A program made the position numbers and the translations under genes. The notes beneath the pieces were generated by a model that saw only the letters and a list, made by a program, of their open reading frames with translations, ran no database searches and was not told the origin of the DNA. A stretch of 64,000 nucleotides of DNA from Oharaeibacter diazotrophicus. Its GTDB lineage: Bacteria; Pseudomonadota; Alphaproteobacteria; Rhizobiales; Pleomorphomonadaceae. Shown here one piece after another: positions 34,963 through 44,300 of the stretch (positions are counted from its first letter, which is position 1; every line of letters begins with the position of its first letter). Where the stretch lies: NCBI RefSeq assembly GCF_004362745.1, contig NZ_SNXY01000006.1:62001-126000 (forward strand), read 5' to 3'.

Positions 34963-36288
34963 TCACGCGGGCAGCTTCACCTCCGCGGCGAAACCGTCGG
35001 GGCGGCCGGGGGCGGGCGAGCGGAGGGCGAGGGTGGTGCCGGCGCCGCGGGCGACGGCGTCGACGATGGCGAGGCCGAGGCCGGTGCCGTCGGCGCCGGT
35101 GGCGCCACGCTCGAACGGGCGCGACAGCCGGGCGAGCACGTCGGCGGGCACGACCGCGCCGCCGTTGACCACCGCGAGCCGGCCGTCCGGATCGAGCCGA
35201 ACCGAGACGGTCTCGCGCGCGTCGCCGTGCTTCAGCGCGTTCTCGACGAGGTTGCGGACGAGGATCGACAGGGCGTCGGGATCCATGCGCGTCGACACCG
35301 CCCCGTCCGGCAGGGCGAGCGCCAGCCGCCCGGCGGCGTCCGGTGCGCGGGCGACGTCGGCGCAGACGAGGCGGACGATCGGGCCGGCGTCGTAGGGCGC
35401 CTCGGCGAGCAGGCGGCCGCCCTCGGCGCGGGCGAGCTGCATCAGCTTCTCGGCGAGCCGCGCCAGCGTCTTCAGCGTCGCCTCGATGGTGCGTGCGCGT
35501 TCGGCCGTGCGTGAATCGCGCGTCTCGGCGAGGAGGCGCTGGGTCTGGGCGAGGGCGGAGGCGATCGGGGTCCGGAGCTCGTGGGCGCTGTTGGCGGTGA
35601 AGCTGCGCTCGGCCTCGAGGGTGCGGCGGAGCCGGTCGAGCAGATGATTCACCGCCGCGGCGATCGGCTCGATCTCGGACGGCATCGGTCCGGCGGCGAG
35701 CGGGGTCATGTCGCCGGCACCACGGGTCTCGATGGCGGCGCAGAGCCGGCGGATCGGCCGCATCCCGGCCCGCACCGCCAGCCAGACGCCGGCGAAGGAC
35801 AGCGGCACCAGGAGCGCGATCGGCAGCGCCAGCGCCTCGGCGGCGTGGTTCACCGCGGCGCGGCGGACGGCGATCGGTTCGGCGAGCAGGATGGTCAGCG
35901 AGCCCTTCAGCGCCGCCTCGGCGTAGATTCGGTGCGTCGCGGTGGTGGAGAAGCCCGCGGGCACGGAGGCCGGAAAGATCGCGGGATCGGCGTCGTGCGA
36001 GGCGAGCACGATCGTGCCGGCCTCGTCGCGCACCACGTAGGTCAGCAGCTCGTGGTGCGGCCGGACCGGGGCGACGCGTTGCAGGTCGGTCGGCTCGCGG
36101 TCGATGATCTCCATCACCGCCAGCGGCAGGATGCGCTGGGCGGTCTCCTGGATCGCGCTGTCGAACACCTCGCCCATCTCGTGGCGCATCACCGCGTAGG
36201 CAGCGGCCGACGCCGCCAGCCAGACCAGCGCGAGCCCGATCGAGAGCGCCGCGGCCAGCCGCGCCTGCAGGCTCCGCGGCGCCGTCAC
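34963..36288 (-). CDS. Membrane sensor histidine kinase, QseC/TctE-like
   Basis: A 441-residue kinase: membrane span 13–33, periplasmic sensor about 34–150, second span about 153–172, HAMP, dimerisation helix with phospho-acceptor H236 in SFTANSAHELRTPIASA, and an ATPase domain with VRNLVENALKHGD and GADGTGLGLAIVDAV. Layout and sensor size fit the QseC/TctE group. GTG 36288 overlaps the regulator's stop (GTGA). With its regulator it diverges from the PepSY/DUF2271/ApbE cluster, the likely target. Confidence 0.92.
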   Translation of the reverse strand: MTAPRSLQARLAAALSIGLALVWLAASAAAYAVMRHEMGEVFDSAIQETAQRILPLAVMEIIDREPTDLQRVAPVRPHHELLTYVVRDEAGTIVLASHDADPAIFPASVPAGFSTTATHRIYAEAALKGSLTILLAEPIAVRRAAVNHAAEALALPIALLVPLSFAGVWLAVRAGMRPIRRLCAAIETRGAGDMTPLAAGPMPSEIEPIAAAVNHLLDRLRRTLEAERSFTANSAHELRTPIASALAQTQRLLAETRDSRTAERARTIEATLKTLARLAEKLMQLARAEGGRLLAEAPYDAGPIVRLVCADVARAPDAAGRLALALPDGAVSTRMDPDALSILVRNLVENALKHGDARETVSVRLDPDGRLAVVNGGAVVPADVLARLSRPFERGATGADGTGLGLAIVDAVARGAGTTLALRSPAPGRPDGFAAEVKLPA

Positions 36289-36944
36289 GGTACCCCCAGC
36301 CGGTAGCCGAGGCCGCGCACGGTCTCGATCGCCGTCGGCCCGAGCTTCTTGCGCAGGCGGCTGACGTGGACCTCGATCGTGTTGCTGTCGACCTCGCGGT
36401 CGAAGGCGTAGAGCCGTTCCTCGAGCTGACCCTTGGAGAGGATCGTGCCCGGCCTCTGCACGAGGCCCTCGAACAGCGCCCATTCGCGCGCCGTCAGCGC
36501 CACCGGCCGGCCGGCGCGGCGGACCGCCTTGGCGGCAAGGTCGACCTGGAGGTCGCCGACGGAGACCAGCGGGTTCGGGTTGCCGTGGTAGCGCCGCGAC
36601 ACCGCCGAGAGCCGCGCGCCGAGTTCGTGCAGGTCGAAGGGCTTGACGAGATAGTCGTCGGCGCCGGCGTTGAGCCCGGCGATGCGGTCGGAGATCTGGT
36701 CCATGGCGGTGAGCACGATCACCGGCGTGACGTCGCCGGCCGCCCGGAGCGCCTTCAGGAAGTCGAGGCCGCGGCCGTCGGGCAGCATCAGGTCGAGCAG
36801 CACGAGCTCGTAGGGCGCGGCGGCCATGTGGTCGCGGGCGTCGGCGAGCCGCGTCACCCAGTCGACCGAATGGCCGTCGTCGGCGATCTGGTCGCGCACC
36901 GCCGAGCCGAGCCCGCGGTCGTCCTCGATCAACAGCACCCGCAC
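36285..36944 (-). CDS. OmpR-family response regulator, QseB/TctD-like
   Basis: A 219-residue regulator with receiver domain (D8/D9, phospho-acceptor D51 in LLDLMLPDGRG, K101 in YLVKPFDL) and a winged-helix domain ending IETVRGLGYRLG. GTG 36944 has AAGGGGG upstream. It is encoded first in the pair and shares a 139-bp divergent promoter region with the PepSY gene. That region holds inverted repeats such as GAAGCTGA with TCAGCTTC (near 36990–37040) that may be binding sites. Confidence 0.93.
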   Translation of the reverse strand: MRVLLIEDDRGLGSAVRDQIADDGHSVDWVTRLADARDHMAAAPYELVLLDLMLPDGRGLDFLKALRAAGDVTPVIVLTAMDQISDRIAGLNAGADDYLVKPFDLHELGARLSAVSRRYHGNPNPLVSVGDLQVDLAAKAVRRAGRPVALTAREWALFEGLVQRPGTILSKGQLEERLYAFDREVDSNTIEVHVSRLRKKLGPTAIETVRGLGYRLGVP

Positions 36945-37083
36945 GCCGAGCCCCCTTGTCCCTCGACTTCTTCTGCCCGTCGGACCTGACGGGAAGCTGA
37001 AGCCGATCCTGCACCGTCTTCAGGCCGCCGTCAGCTTCGGGGCCGAGCGTATGCGGCGTGGAACGAGCCGGGGAGTGCCCGAG

Positions 37084-37584
37084 ATGAAGACGAGAACCTG
37101 GATCGCGGCGATGGCCGTGGTCGTGTCCGGCGCCGGCGCGGCGCTCGCCGACGACGACGGCTGCGAGGCCCGCGTCGGCGACTGGCAGCCGCGCAGCGCC
37201 GTGGTGAAGATGGCCGAACAGCGCGGCTGGACCGTCCAGCGCATCAAGACCGACGACGGCTGCTACGAGATCGTCTGCACCGATCGCGAAGGCCGCAGCT
37301 TCGAGGCCATCGTCGATCCGGCGACGCTCGAGGTGATCGCGACCGAGAGCCGCCGCGGCGGCCACGACCGCCACGGCGACGGCCGGGACGCCCGCGGCCA
37401 CGGCGACGACGACCACCGCCGGAGCGCCGAATCCGGCCGCCGCGGTCACGACGACGAGGACGACGAGGACGACGACGAGGGCGGCCGCCGCACCCCGCCG
37501 GCCGGTCCGAGCGACCCGAACGCGCCCGTGCCGGACAACGGCCTCTTCAACGGCAAGCTCCGCCCCAAGGTCCAGGTGCAGTGA
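37084..37584 (+). CDS. Periplasmic PepSY-domain protein with His/Asp-rich tail
   Basis: A 166-residue exported protein: signal peptide MKTRTWIAAMAVVVSGAGAA ending at about 22, one PepSY-type domain (about 35–90; VVKMAEQRGWTVQRIKTDDG, FEAIVDPATLEVI) with cysteines at 27, 60 and 65, then a strongly charged tail of His, Asp, Arg and Gly (about 92–145) that could bind divalent metal, and a short Pro-rich end. First gene of the flavin cluster and divergent from the two-component pair. Small PepSY proteins accompany PepSY_TM reductases and are often under QseBC-like control. Confidence 0.82.
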   Translation: MKTRTWIAAMAVVVSGAGAALADDDGCEARVGDWQPRSAVVKMAEQRGWTVQRIKTDDGCYEIVCTDREGRSFEAIVDPATLEVIATESRRGGHDRHGDGRDARGHGDDDHRRSAESGRRGHDDEDDEDDDEGGRRTPPAGPSDPNAPVPDNGLFNGKLRPKVQVQ

Positions 37585-37619
37585 GCACCGGCCGCAACGA
37601 AGATCCGAGGACGACCTTG

Positions 37620-38090
37620 ATGAAGATCACCACCACCGCCCTCGCGGCCGCGACGGCGCTCGCCGTTCCCGGCCTCGCCGAGGCCCGCGAGATCACCTTC
37701 GAGACCACGCTGAAGAACTACGGCGGCGACGGCGCCTACGTGGTGATCTACGTCGTCGACGCTTCGGGCGCCTACAAGGGCACGCTGTGGATGGCCGGCG
37801 GCAAGGCCAAGTACTACCGCCACCTCTCCGACTGGGAGGCCGCCTCCGGCGGGGCCCGCGCCGAGATCGACGGCATCACCGGCGCCAGCGTCGGCGCCGG
37901 CCGCACCCTGAAGATCACCGCCGACCTCGCCGACGCGCTGATCGACGGCGGCTTCGAGATCCGCGTCGACACCGCCGTCGAGGACATGCGCGACAACCCT
38001 TCCGACGTCGTCGCGCCGCTGACCTCCGCCGGCAACGGCAAGCCGGTGGCCGGCCGCGGCTACGTCGAGAGCTTCACCTACAGCTTCTGA
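37620..38090 (+). CDS. DUF2271 periplasmic protein, probable covalent-FMN carrier
   Basis: A 156-residue exported protein; the signal peptide MKITTTALAAATALAVPGLA ends near residue 22. The DUF2271 core includes NYGGDGAYVVIYVVDASGAY, TLWMAGGKAKYYRHLSDW and RVDTAVEDMR. Residues 84–90 read DGITGAS, resembling the D-x-x-(S/T)-G-A-(T/S) target on which ApbE enzymes attach FMN by phosphoester to the last Thr or Ser; here that would be S90. ATG 37620 follows CGAGG. It sits 35 bp after the PepSY gene and 9 bp before the reductase gene, with apbE also in the unit, so it is the natural substrate. Confidence 0.8.
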   Translation: MKITTTALAAATALAVPGLAEAREITFETTLKNYGGDGAYVVIYVVDASGAYKGTLWMAGGKAKYYRHLSDWEAASGGARAEIDGITGASVGAGRTLKITADLADALIDGGFEIRVDTAVEDMRDNPSDVVAPLTSAGNGKPVAGRGYVESFTYSF

Positions 38091-38099
38091 ACCGGACGC

Positions 38100-40316
38100 A
38101 TGCCCATGTTCCGCAAGATCCACTCGATCCCCGGCCTCGCCGCCGCGCTGCTCGTCGCCGTCACGGCGGCGACGGGGGCGGTGCTGTCGGTCCAGCCGGC
38201 GCTGCAGCGCCTCGAGGCCACCGTGCCCGCCCGTGGCGAGGTCACCGTGGCGGCGCTGGCCGAACGGGTGCAGGCCGCGCTGCCGGGCGTCGAGTCGATC
38301 GAGCGCAAGCCCTCGGGCCTGATCGTCGCCACCTGGTTCGACCCGGACAGGCCGGGCATGGCGACGATCGATCCGCGGACCGGTGCGGTCACCGGCGCCT
38401 ACGAGCCGTCGGGCACCGTGCGCTGGATCACCAACCTGCATCGCAAGCTGCTCGCCGACGACACCGGCCGCGCCGTGGTCGGCTTCGGTGCCGCGGCCAT
38501 GCTGCTGCTGACGCTGTCCGGCACCGCGATGCTGGCCCAGCGCCTCGGCGGCTGGCGCCGGCTGTTCGGTCCGATTCGCGGCTCGGCGAGTGGCCGCCTC
38601 CACGCCGAACTCGGCCGTGCCGCGGTCGCCGGGCTGGTGCTGTCGGCGGCCACCGGTCTCCTCCTGTCGGCGACCACCTTCGAGTTCCTGCCCGACGGCG
38701 CCCCCGCCGAGGCGGCGCCCGCCGAGGCCTCCGGCGGTCCGGCCCTGCCGGTCGGCGAACTCGGCGCCCTGAAGGCGGTCGACCTCGCGGATCTGCGCAA
38801 GCTCGCCTTCCCCGATCCGGGCGATCCCACCGACGTCGTCACCCTGACCACCGCCTCGGGCGAGGCCACTGTCGACCCGGCCACCGGCGCCGTCCTGACC
38901 GCGGCCGAGAACGACGCCTGGCAGACCGCGTCGCAATGGATCTACGCCCTGCACACCGGCGAGGGCCTGTGGTGGCTGGCGCTGGTGCTCGGTGCGAGTT
39001 CGGCCGTCGTCCCGGTCCTCACCGGCACCGGCCTCGTGATCTGGGTCGCCCGTCGCCGCGCCCGGCCGCGGATCGCCCACGACGCCGGCGCCCAGTCTGC
39101 CGACACCGTGATCCTGGTCGGCAGCGAGGGCAATTCGACCTGGGGATTCGCCGCCACGCTGCACGCCGCGCTGACCGCCGCCGGCCATCGCGTCCACACG
39201 AGGGCGATGAACGACGTCGCCGTCTTCCGCCACGCCCGTCGCGTCGTCGTGCTGACGGCCACCTACGGCGACGGCGAGGCGCCCGCGTCGGCGCGGCGCT
39301 TCGCGGAGCGCTTGGCGCGGCTGCCGGCCGCCCCGGCGCCCGCCTTCGCGGTGCTCGGCTTCGGCGACCGCGGCTTCGCGCACTACTGCGGCTTCGCCGA
39401 GACCGTCGACGCGGCGCTCGCCGCGACCGGCATGGCACGCCTGCTCGACCTCGGCCGGATCGACCGCCAGTCGGCCCAGGCCTTCTCCCAATGGGGCGCC
39501 GACCTCGGCGCCGCGCTCGGGATCGAGCTTGCGCTCGCCCACGTCCCGTCGCGGCCCCGGACGTCGCGGCTGCGTCTCGTCGCGCGCGAGGACTACGGCC
39601 TCGCCGTCGACGCGCCGACCGCGGTGCTGCGCTTCGCGCCGGCCGAGCCGGGTCCGTCGCTGCACGCCCGCCTGTTCGGGGCGCGCCTGCCGAGCTTCGA
39701 GGCCGGTGACCTCGTCGGCGTGCTGGCGCCGGGCAGCGACGTCGCGCGCTTCTATTCGCTCGCCTCGGCGACGCGGGACGGCGTGCTCGAGATCTGCGTC
39801 CGCCGCCACCCCGGCGGGCTCTGCTCGGGCTTCCTGAACGATCTTCCCGTCGGCGGCGAGATCGACGCCTTCGTGCGCGCCAACCCCGGCTTCCGCCCGG
39901 CGCCCGGCTCCGCGCCGGTGATCCTGGTCGGCGCCGGCACCGGCATCGGCCCGCTCGCGGGCTTCATCCGCCACAACGACCACCGCCGGCCGATGCACCT
40001 CTGGTTCGGCGCCCGCAACCCGGCCTCCGACTTCCTCTACCGCCAGGACCTCGACCGCTGGCTGGCCGAGCGCCGCCTCACCGGGCTCCACACCGCCTTC
40101 TCCCGTGTCGCCACGCGCACCCACGTCCAGGACCGCCTCGAGGCCGACGCCGAGACCGTGCGGACGCTGGTGGCGAAGGGCGCGCAGGTCATGGTCTGCG
40201 GCGGTCGCGACATGGCGGCGGGTGTCGCCGAGGTGATCGGTGCGGCGCTGCGCCCGCTCGGGCTCACCGTCGAGGCGCTGAAACGGGAGGGACGCTATGT
40301 CGAGGACGTCTACTGA
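38100..40316 (+). CDS. PepSY_TM–flavodoxin–ferredoxin-reductase fusion (membrane NADPH oxidoreductase)
   Basis: A 738-residue fusion. Residues 1–320 form a PepSY_TM unit with four spans (12–32, 122–146, 172–192, 292–317) and histidines H114, H168 and H285 near membrane faces that could ligate heme. Residues 336–480 form a flavodoxin domain (VGSEGNSTWGFA as FMN loop; TATYGDGEAP; GFGDRGFAHYC). Residues 490–738 form a sulfite-reductase/P450-reductase-like module: RFYSLAS for FAD (550–556), GAGTGIGPLAGF (611–622) and CGGRDM for NADPH. Electrons would pass NADPH to FAD to FMN to the membrane part. It precedes apbE with a 20-bp overlap. Confidence 0.9.
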   Translation: MPMFRKIHSIPGLAAALLVAVTAATGAVLSVQPALQRLEATVPARGEVTVAALAERVQAALPGVESIERKPSGLIVATWFDPDRPGMATIDPRTGAVTGAYEPSGTVRWITNLHRKLLADDTGRAVVGFGAAAMLLLTLSGTAMLAQRLGGWRRLFGPIRGSASGRLHAELGRAAVAGLVLSAATGLLLSATTFEFLPDGAPAEAAPAEASGGPALPVGELGALKAVDLADLRKLAFPDPGDPTDVVTLTTASGEATVDPATGAVLTAAENDAWQTASQWIYALHTGEGLWWLALVLGASSAVVPVLTGTGLVIWVARRRARPRIAHDAGAQSADTVILVGSEGNSTWGFAATLHAALTAAGHRVHTRAMNDVAVFRHARRVVVLTATYGDGEAPASARRFAERLARLPAAPAPAFAVLGFGDRGFAHYCGFAETVDAALAATGMARLLDLGRIDRQSAQAFSQWGADLGAALGIELALAHVPSRPRTSRLRLVAREDYGLAVDAPTAVLRFAPAEPGPSLHARLFGARLPSFEAGDLVGVLAPGSDVARFYSLASATRDGVLEICVRRHPGGLCSGFLNDLPVGGEIDAFVRANPGFRPAPGSAPVILVGAGTGIGPLAGFIRHNDHRRPMHLWFGARNPASDFLYRQDLDRWLAERRLTGLHTAFSRVATRTHVQDRLEADAETVRTLVAKGAQVMVCGGRDMAAGVAEVIGAALRPLGLTVEALKREGRYVEDVY

Positions 40317-41334
40317 AGCGGCCTGCGGCCTTCGCCGGGTCGCGCTCGACGGCCCGACCATGGGCAGCCGCTGGACCGCGGTCTGGCACGACGACGGCGC
40401 GGTCGACGCCATGGCGGTCGGCCGCGCGCTGGCGGCCGCGGTCGGCGCGGTCGACGACGCGATGTCGACCTGGAAGCCGGAGTCCGACCTGATGCGGCTG
40501 AACCGTGCCGCGGTCGGGCCGTGGCATCCGGTGCCGGCGAGCCTCGCCGTCGTGCTCGACACCGCGCTCGCGATCCGCCGTGCCAGCGCCGGCGCCTTCG
40601 ACGTCGGCGTCGGCCGCCTCGTCGCCGACTGGGGCTTCGGCGCCCACGCCGGCAAGGCGGACGGCCTCCCCGCCGCGCCCGGCGGTCTCGACGTTGCGAC
40701 CCTCGAGGTCGACGTCGCCGGCGCGCGCGTCCGCAAGCTCGCCCCGACGGCGCTCGATCTCTCAGGCATCGCCAAGGGCTTCGGCGTCGACGAACTCGCC
40801 CGCGTCCTCGACGCGGCCGGCATCGAGAACCACCTCGTCGGGATCGACGGCGAGATGCGCGCCCGCGGCCGCAAGCCCGACGGCGCGCCGTGGGCGATCG
40901 CCGTCGAGCGGCCGGAGCCGGGCGTGCGCGCCGTCCACGGCGTCGTCGCGCTCGAGGACGTCGCGGTCGCCACCTCCGGCGACTACCGCCACTTCCGCGG
41001 CGAGGGGGCCGACCGGATCTCCCACACCGTCGACCCGCGCAGCAGCCGTCCGGTGCGGAACGCCGTCGCCTCGGTGACGGTGCTGGCGTCGACAGCGATG
41101 GTCGCCGACGCCGCCGCCACCGCGATCACCGTGCTCGGTTCCGACGAGGGTCTCGCCTTCGCCGGCCGTCTAGGTCTCGACGCGCTCGTCCTCCTGCGGC
41201 GGCCCGACGGCACGCTCGAGGAGCGCGCCGGCGGGCGCTTCGCCGCTCAGGCGGACGTCGCCGCCTCCGCAGGCGAGGCGTCCTCGGTGGGTGGCGTCTC
41301 GTCGGGCGCCTCGATCCGGAACCACGCCACGTAG
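40297..41334 (+). CDS. apbE: FAD:protein FMN transferase ApbE
   Basis: A 345-residue ApbE with all family motifs: TMGSRW (21–26), DLSGIAKGFGVDEL (154–167), SGDYRHF (227–233) and HTVDPRSSRPV. It hydrolyses FAD and attaches FMN to a Thr or Ser of exported redox proteins, presumably the DUF2271 protein here. ATG 40297 has GGGAGGG upstream, so the start is firm, yet there is no signal peptide or lipobox. That is unusual because most ApbE proteins work in the periplasm. The last 30 or so residues (after RFAAQ) are not family-like and lie antisense to the RND gene end (88-bp overlap). Confidence 0.93.
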   Translation: MSRTSTEAACGLRRVALDGPTMGSRWTAVWHDDGAVDAMAVGRALAAAVGAVDDAMSTWKPESDLMRLNRAAVGPWHPVPASLAVVLDTALAIRRASAGAFDVGVGRLVADWGFGAHAGKADGLPAAPGGLDVATLEVDVAGARVRKLAPTALDLSGIAKGFGVDELARVLDAAGIENHLVGIDGEMRARGRKPDGAPWAIAVERPEPGVRAVHGVVALEDVAVATSGDYRHFRGEGADRISHTVDPRSSRPVRNAVASVTVLASTAMVADAAATAITVLGSDEGLAFAGRLGLDALVLLRRPDGTLEERAGGRFAAQADVAASAGEASSVGGVSSGASIRNHAT

Positions 41335-44300
41335 AGCGCGGGCAGGAACAGCAGCGTCAGCACGGTGCCGACGATGATGCCGCCCATCATCGCGTAGGCC
41401 ATCGGGCCCCAGAAGATCTCGCGCGAGATCGGGATCAGCGCGAGGCTGGCGGCCGCGGCGGTCAGCATGATCGGCCGCATCCGGTGCTCGGTCGCCTCGC
41501 GCACCGCGTGCCAGGCTTCCATGCCCTCGGCGAGCAGGGTCTCGATCTGGTCGACCAGGATCACCGAGTTGCGGATCAGGATGCCGATCAGCGCGAGGAT
41601 TCCGAGGATGGCGACGAAGCCCATCGGCGCCCCGCTCGGCAGCAGGGCCGCGACCACGCCGATCAGCGCCAGCGGCGCCACCGCGAACACCAGGACGAGC
41701 CGACTGAAGCTCTGCAGCTGGATCATCAGGATGGTCGCCATCACGAACAGCATCAGCGGCGCCACCGCGACGATCGGGCCCTGGCTCTTGGCGCTCTGCT
41801 CGACCGTGCCGGCGACTTCGACGTGGTATCCGGCCGGCAGGCTCGCCCGGAAGGCGTCGACCGCGCCGGACAGCCGCTCGACCACGGTGGCGGGCTGGAG
41901 GTTGTCCGAGATCGCGGCGCGCACGGTCACCGTCGGCACCCGAGAGCGCGTCCACACCACCGGTTGCTCGACCTCGTAGTGGAAGGTCGCGACGGCGGCG
42001 AGCGGCACCGAGCGGCCGTCGCCGGTCGGCAGCTGGAGGTTCGACAGGCCCTCGATCGAGCCGCGCTCGGCCGCCACCGCCCGGCCGACCACGTCGATCA
42101 GGTAGACGTCGTCGCGCAGCTGGGTCGCCGTGGTGCCGCCGACGATGCCGTTCAGCGTCGAGGCGATCGTCTCCGAGGAGATGCCGAGCTGGCGCGCCCG
42201 GTCCTGCAGGACGTCGACCTTCACGACCCGCGCCGGCTCGTTCCAGTCGAAGGTGACGACGCCGAGATGCGGGCTGGTCGCCATCACGTTGCCGAGGGCG
42301 AGCGCGAATTCGCGCACCTTGTCGATGTCCGGTCCGCCGACGCGGTAGGCGACCGGCCGGCCGACGGGCGGGCCGATGTCGAGCAGCTTCACGTAGGCGT
42401 CGGTGTTGGGGAAGGTCTTCGCGAGATAGTCCGAGAGCTGCGCCCGCAGCCGGTCGCGGGCCGCGATGTCCTTCGTGACGATCACGGTCTGGCCGAAGGC
42501 GGGGCTCGCCGGCTGGACGTCGAAGCTCAGCACGAAGCGCACGGCGCCCTGGCCGACGTAGCTCGACCAGCGTTCGACGTCCGGATTGGCGTCGAGCTGC
42601 TCCTTCTCGAAGCGGGCGATCTGGTCCGAGGTCTCGGCGATCGAGGCGTTCTGCGGCAGGTTCCAGTCGACGATCAGCTCGGTGCGGTCGGAGGAGGGGA
42701 AGAACTGCTGCTGGACGAACTGCATGGCGTAGACGGACACCGCGAACACCGCGAGCGTCGCACCGATCGTGACCCAGCGCCAACGCATGCACCACCCGAG
42801 CATCGCCGAGAACACGCGCCCGAACACGCCCTTCGAGCCGTGGTGCTGCTTCATCGTCTTCGGCAGGATGGCGACGCCGAGCAGCGGCGTGAACAGCACC
42901 GCCACCACCCAGGACAGCACCAGCGACGTCGCGATCACCACGAACAGCGTGAAGGTGAATTCGCCGGCGGCGCTGTTGTTGAGGCCGACCGGGATGAAGC
43001 CGGCGACCGTCACCAGCGTGCCCGTCAGCATTGGGAAGGCGGTGGAGGTGTAGACGTAGGTCGCCGCCTTCCGGAGGCTGTCGCCGGCCTCGAGCCGCGC
43101 CACCATCATCTCGACCGCGATCATCGCGTCGTCGACGAGGAGGCCGAGCGCGATGATCAGCGCGCCAAGCGAGATCCGCTGCAGCGATATGCCGGCGTAT
43201 TCCATCACCACGAAGGTCATGGCGAGCACCAGCGGAATCGCCACCGCCACGACGAGACCGGCGCGGAGGCCCAGGCTGACGAAGCTGACCGCGAGCACGA
43301 TCGCCACCGCCTCGAACAGCGCCTTGGTGAAGCCGGACACCGCCTCCTCGACCACCTTGGGCTGGTCGGAGACGAGGTGCACGCCGATGCCGACCGGGAG
43401 CTCGGCCTCGATGCGGTTCATCTCCTCCTGCAGCGCCTCGCCGAACACGAGCAGGTTGGCGCCGGCCTTCATGCCGACCGCGAGGCCGATCGCCGGCTCG
43501 CCGTCGAAGCGGAACAGGGAGGACGGCGGATCGGCGTAGCCGCGGGTGATGGTGGCGACGTCGGTGAGGCGGAAGAAGCGGTCGTTCACGCGCAGGTTGA
43601 TGTCGCGCAGGCTCTGCTCCGAGGTGAACTGGCCGCCGACGCGCACGGCGACGCGCTGCGGTCCGGCCTCGACCACGCCCGAGGGCGCCACGGCGTTCTG
43701 CGCCTGCAGCGTGTCGACCACCGTCTGCTGGGTGATGCCGTAGGCGGCGAGTTGGCGCGGCGAGAACTCGAGATAGATCACCTCGTCCTCGGCGCCGATC
43801 AGGTCGACCTTGCCGACGTTCGGCACCGTCAGGATCTTCGAGCGGGCGTCCTCGACGTAGTCGCGCAGCTCGCGCTTGCCGAAGCCGTCCGAGGTGAAGG
43901 CGTAGATGTTGCCGTAGACGTCGCCGAAATCGTCGTTGAAGCCGATCCCGGTCACCCCGCTCGGCATCTCGCCGCGGATGTCGCCGACCATGTTGCGGAC
44001 GCGGACCCAGACGTCGGCAACCTCTTTCGCCCTGGTGGTGTCGCGCAGGTCGACGAAGATCGTGGTGCGCCCCGGCACGGTCATGCTGCGGGTGCGGTCG
44101 AGCTGCGGCAGTTCCTCGAGCTTCTTCTCGATGCGCTCGGTGACCTGCTTCATCGTCTCCTCGACGGTGGCGCCGGGCCACGCCGCCGAGATCACCATCG
44201 TCTTGATGGTGAAGGCCGGATCCTCCTCGCGGCCGAGATTCATGTAGGAGAACAGGCCAGCCACCGAGAAGACCAGCATGAAGTACCAGAGCAGGGACCG

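Noticed and set aside
37446-40973. Minus-strand open frame of about 1,175 codons
   Set aside because: Antisense to the PepSY/DUF2271/reductase/apbE genes; low-complexity translation and no start signal.
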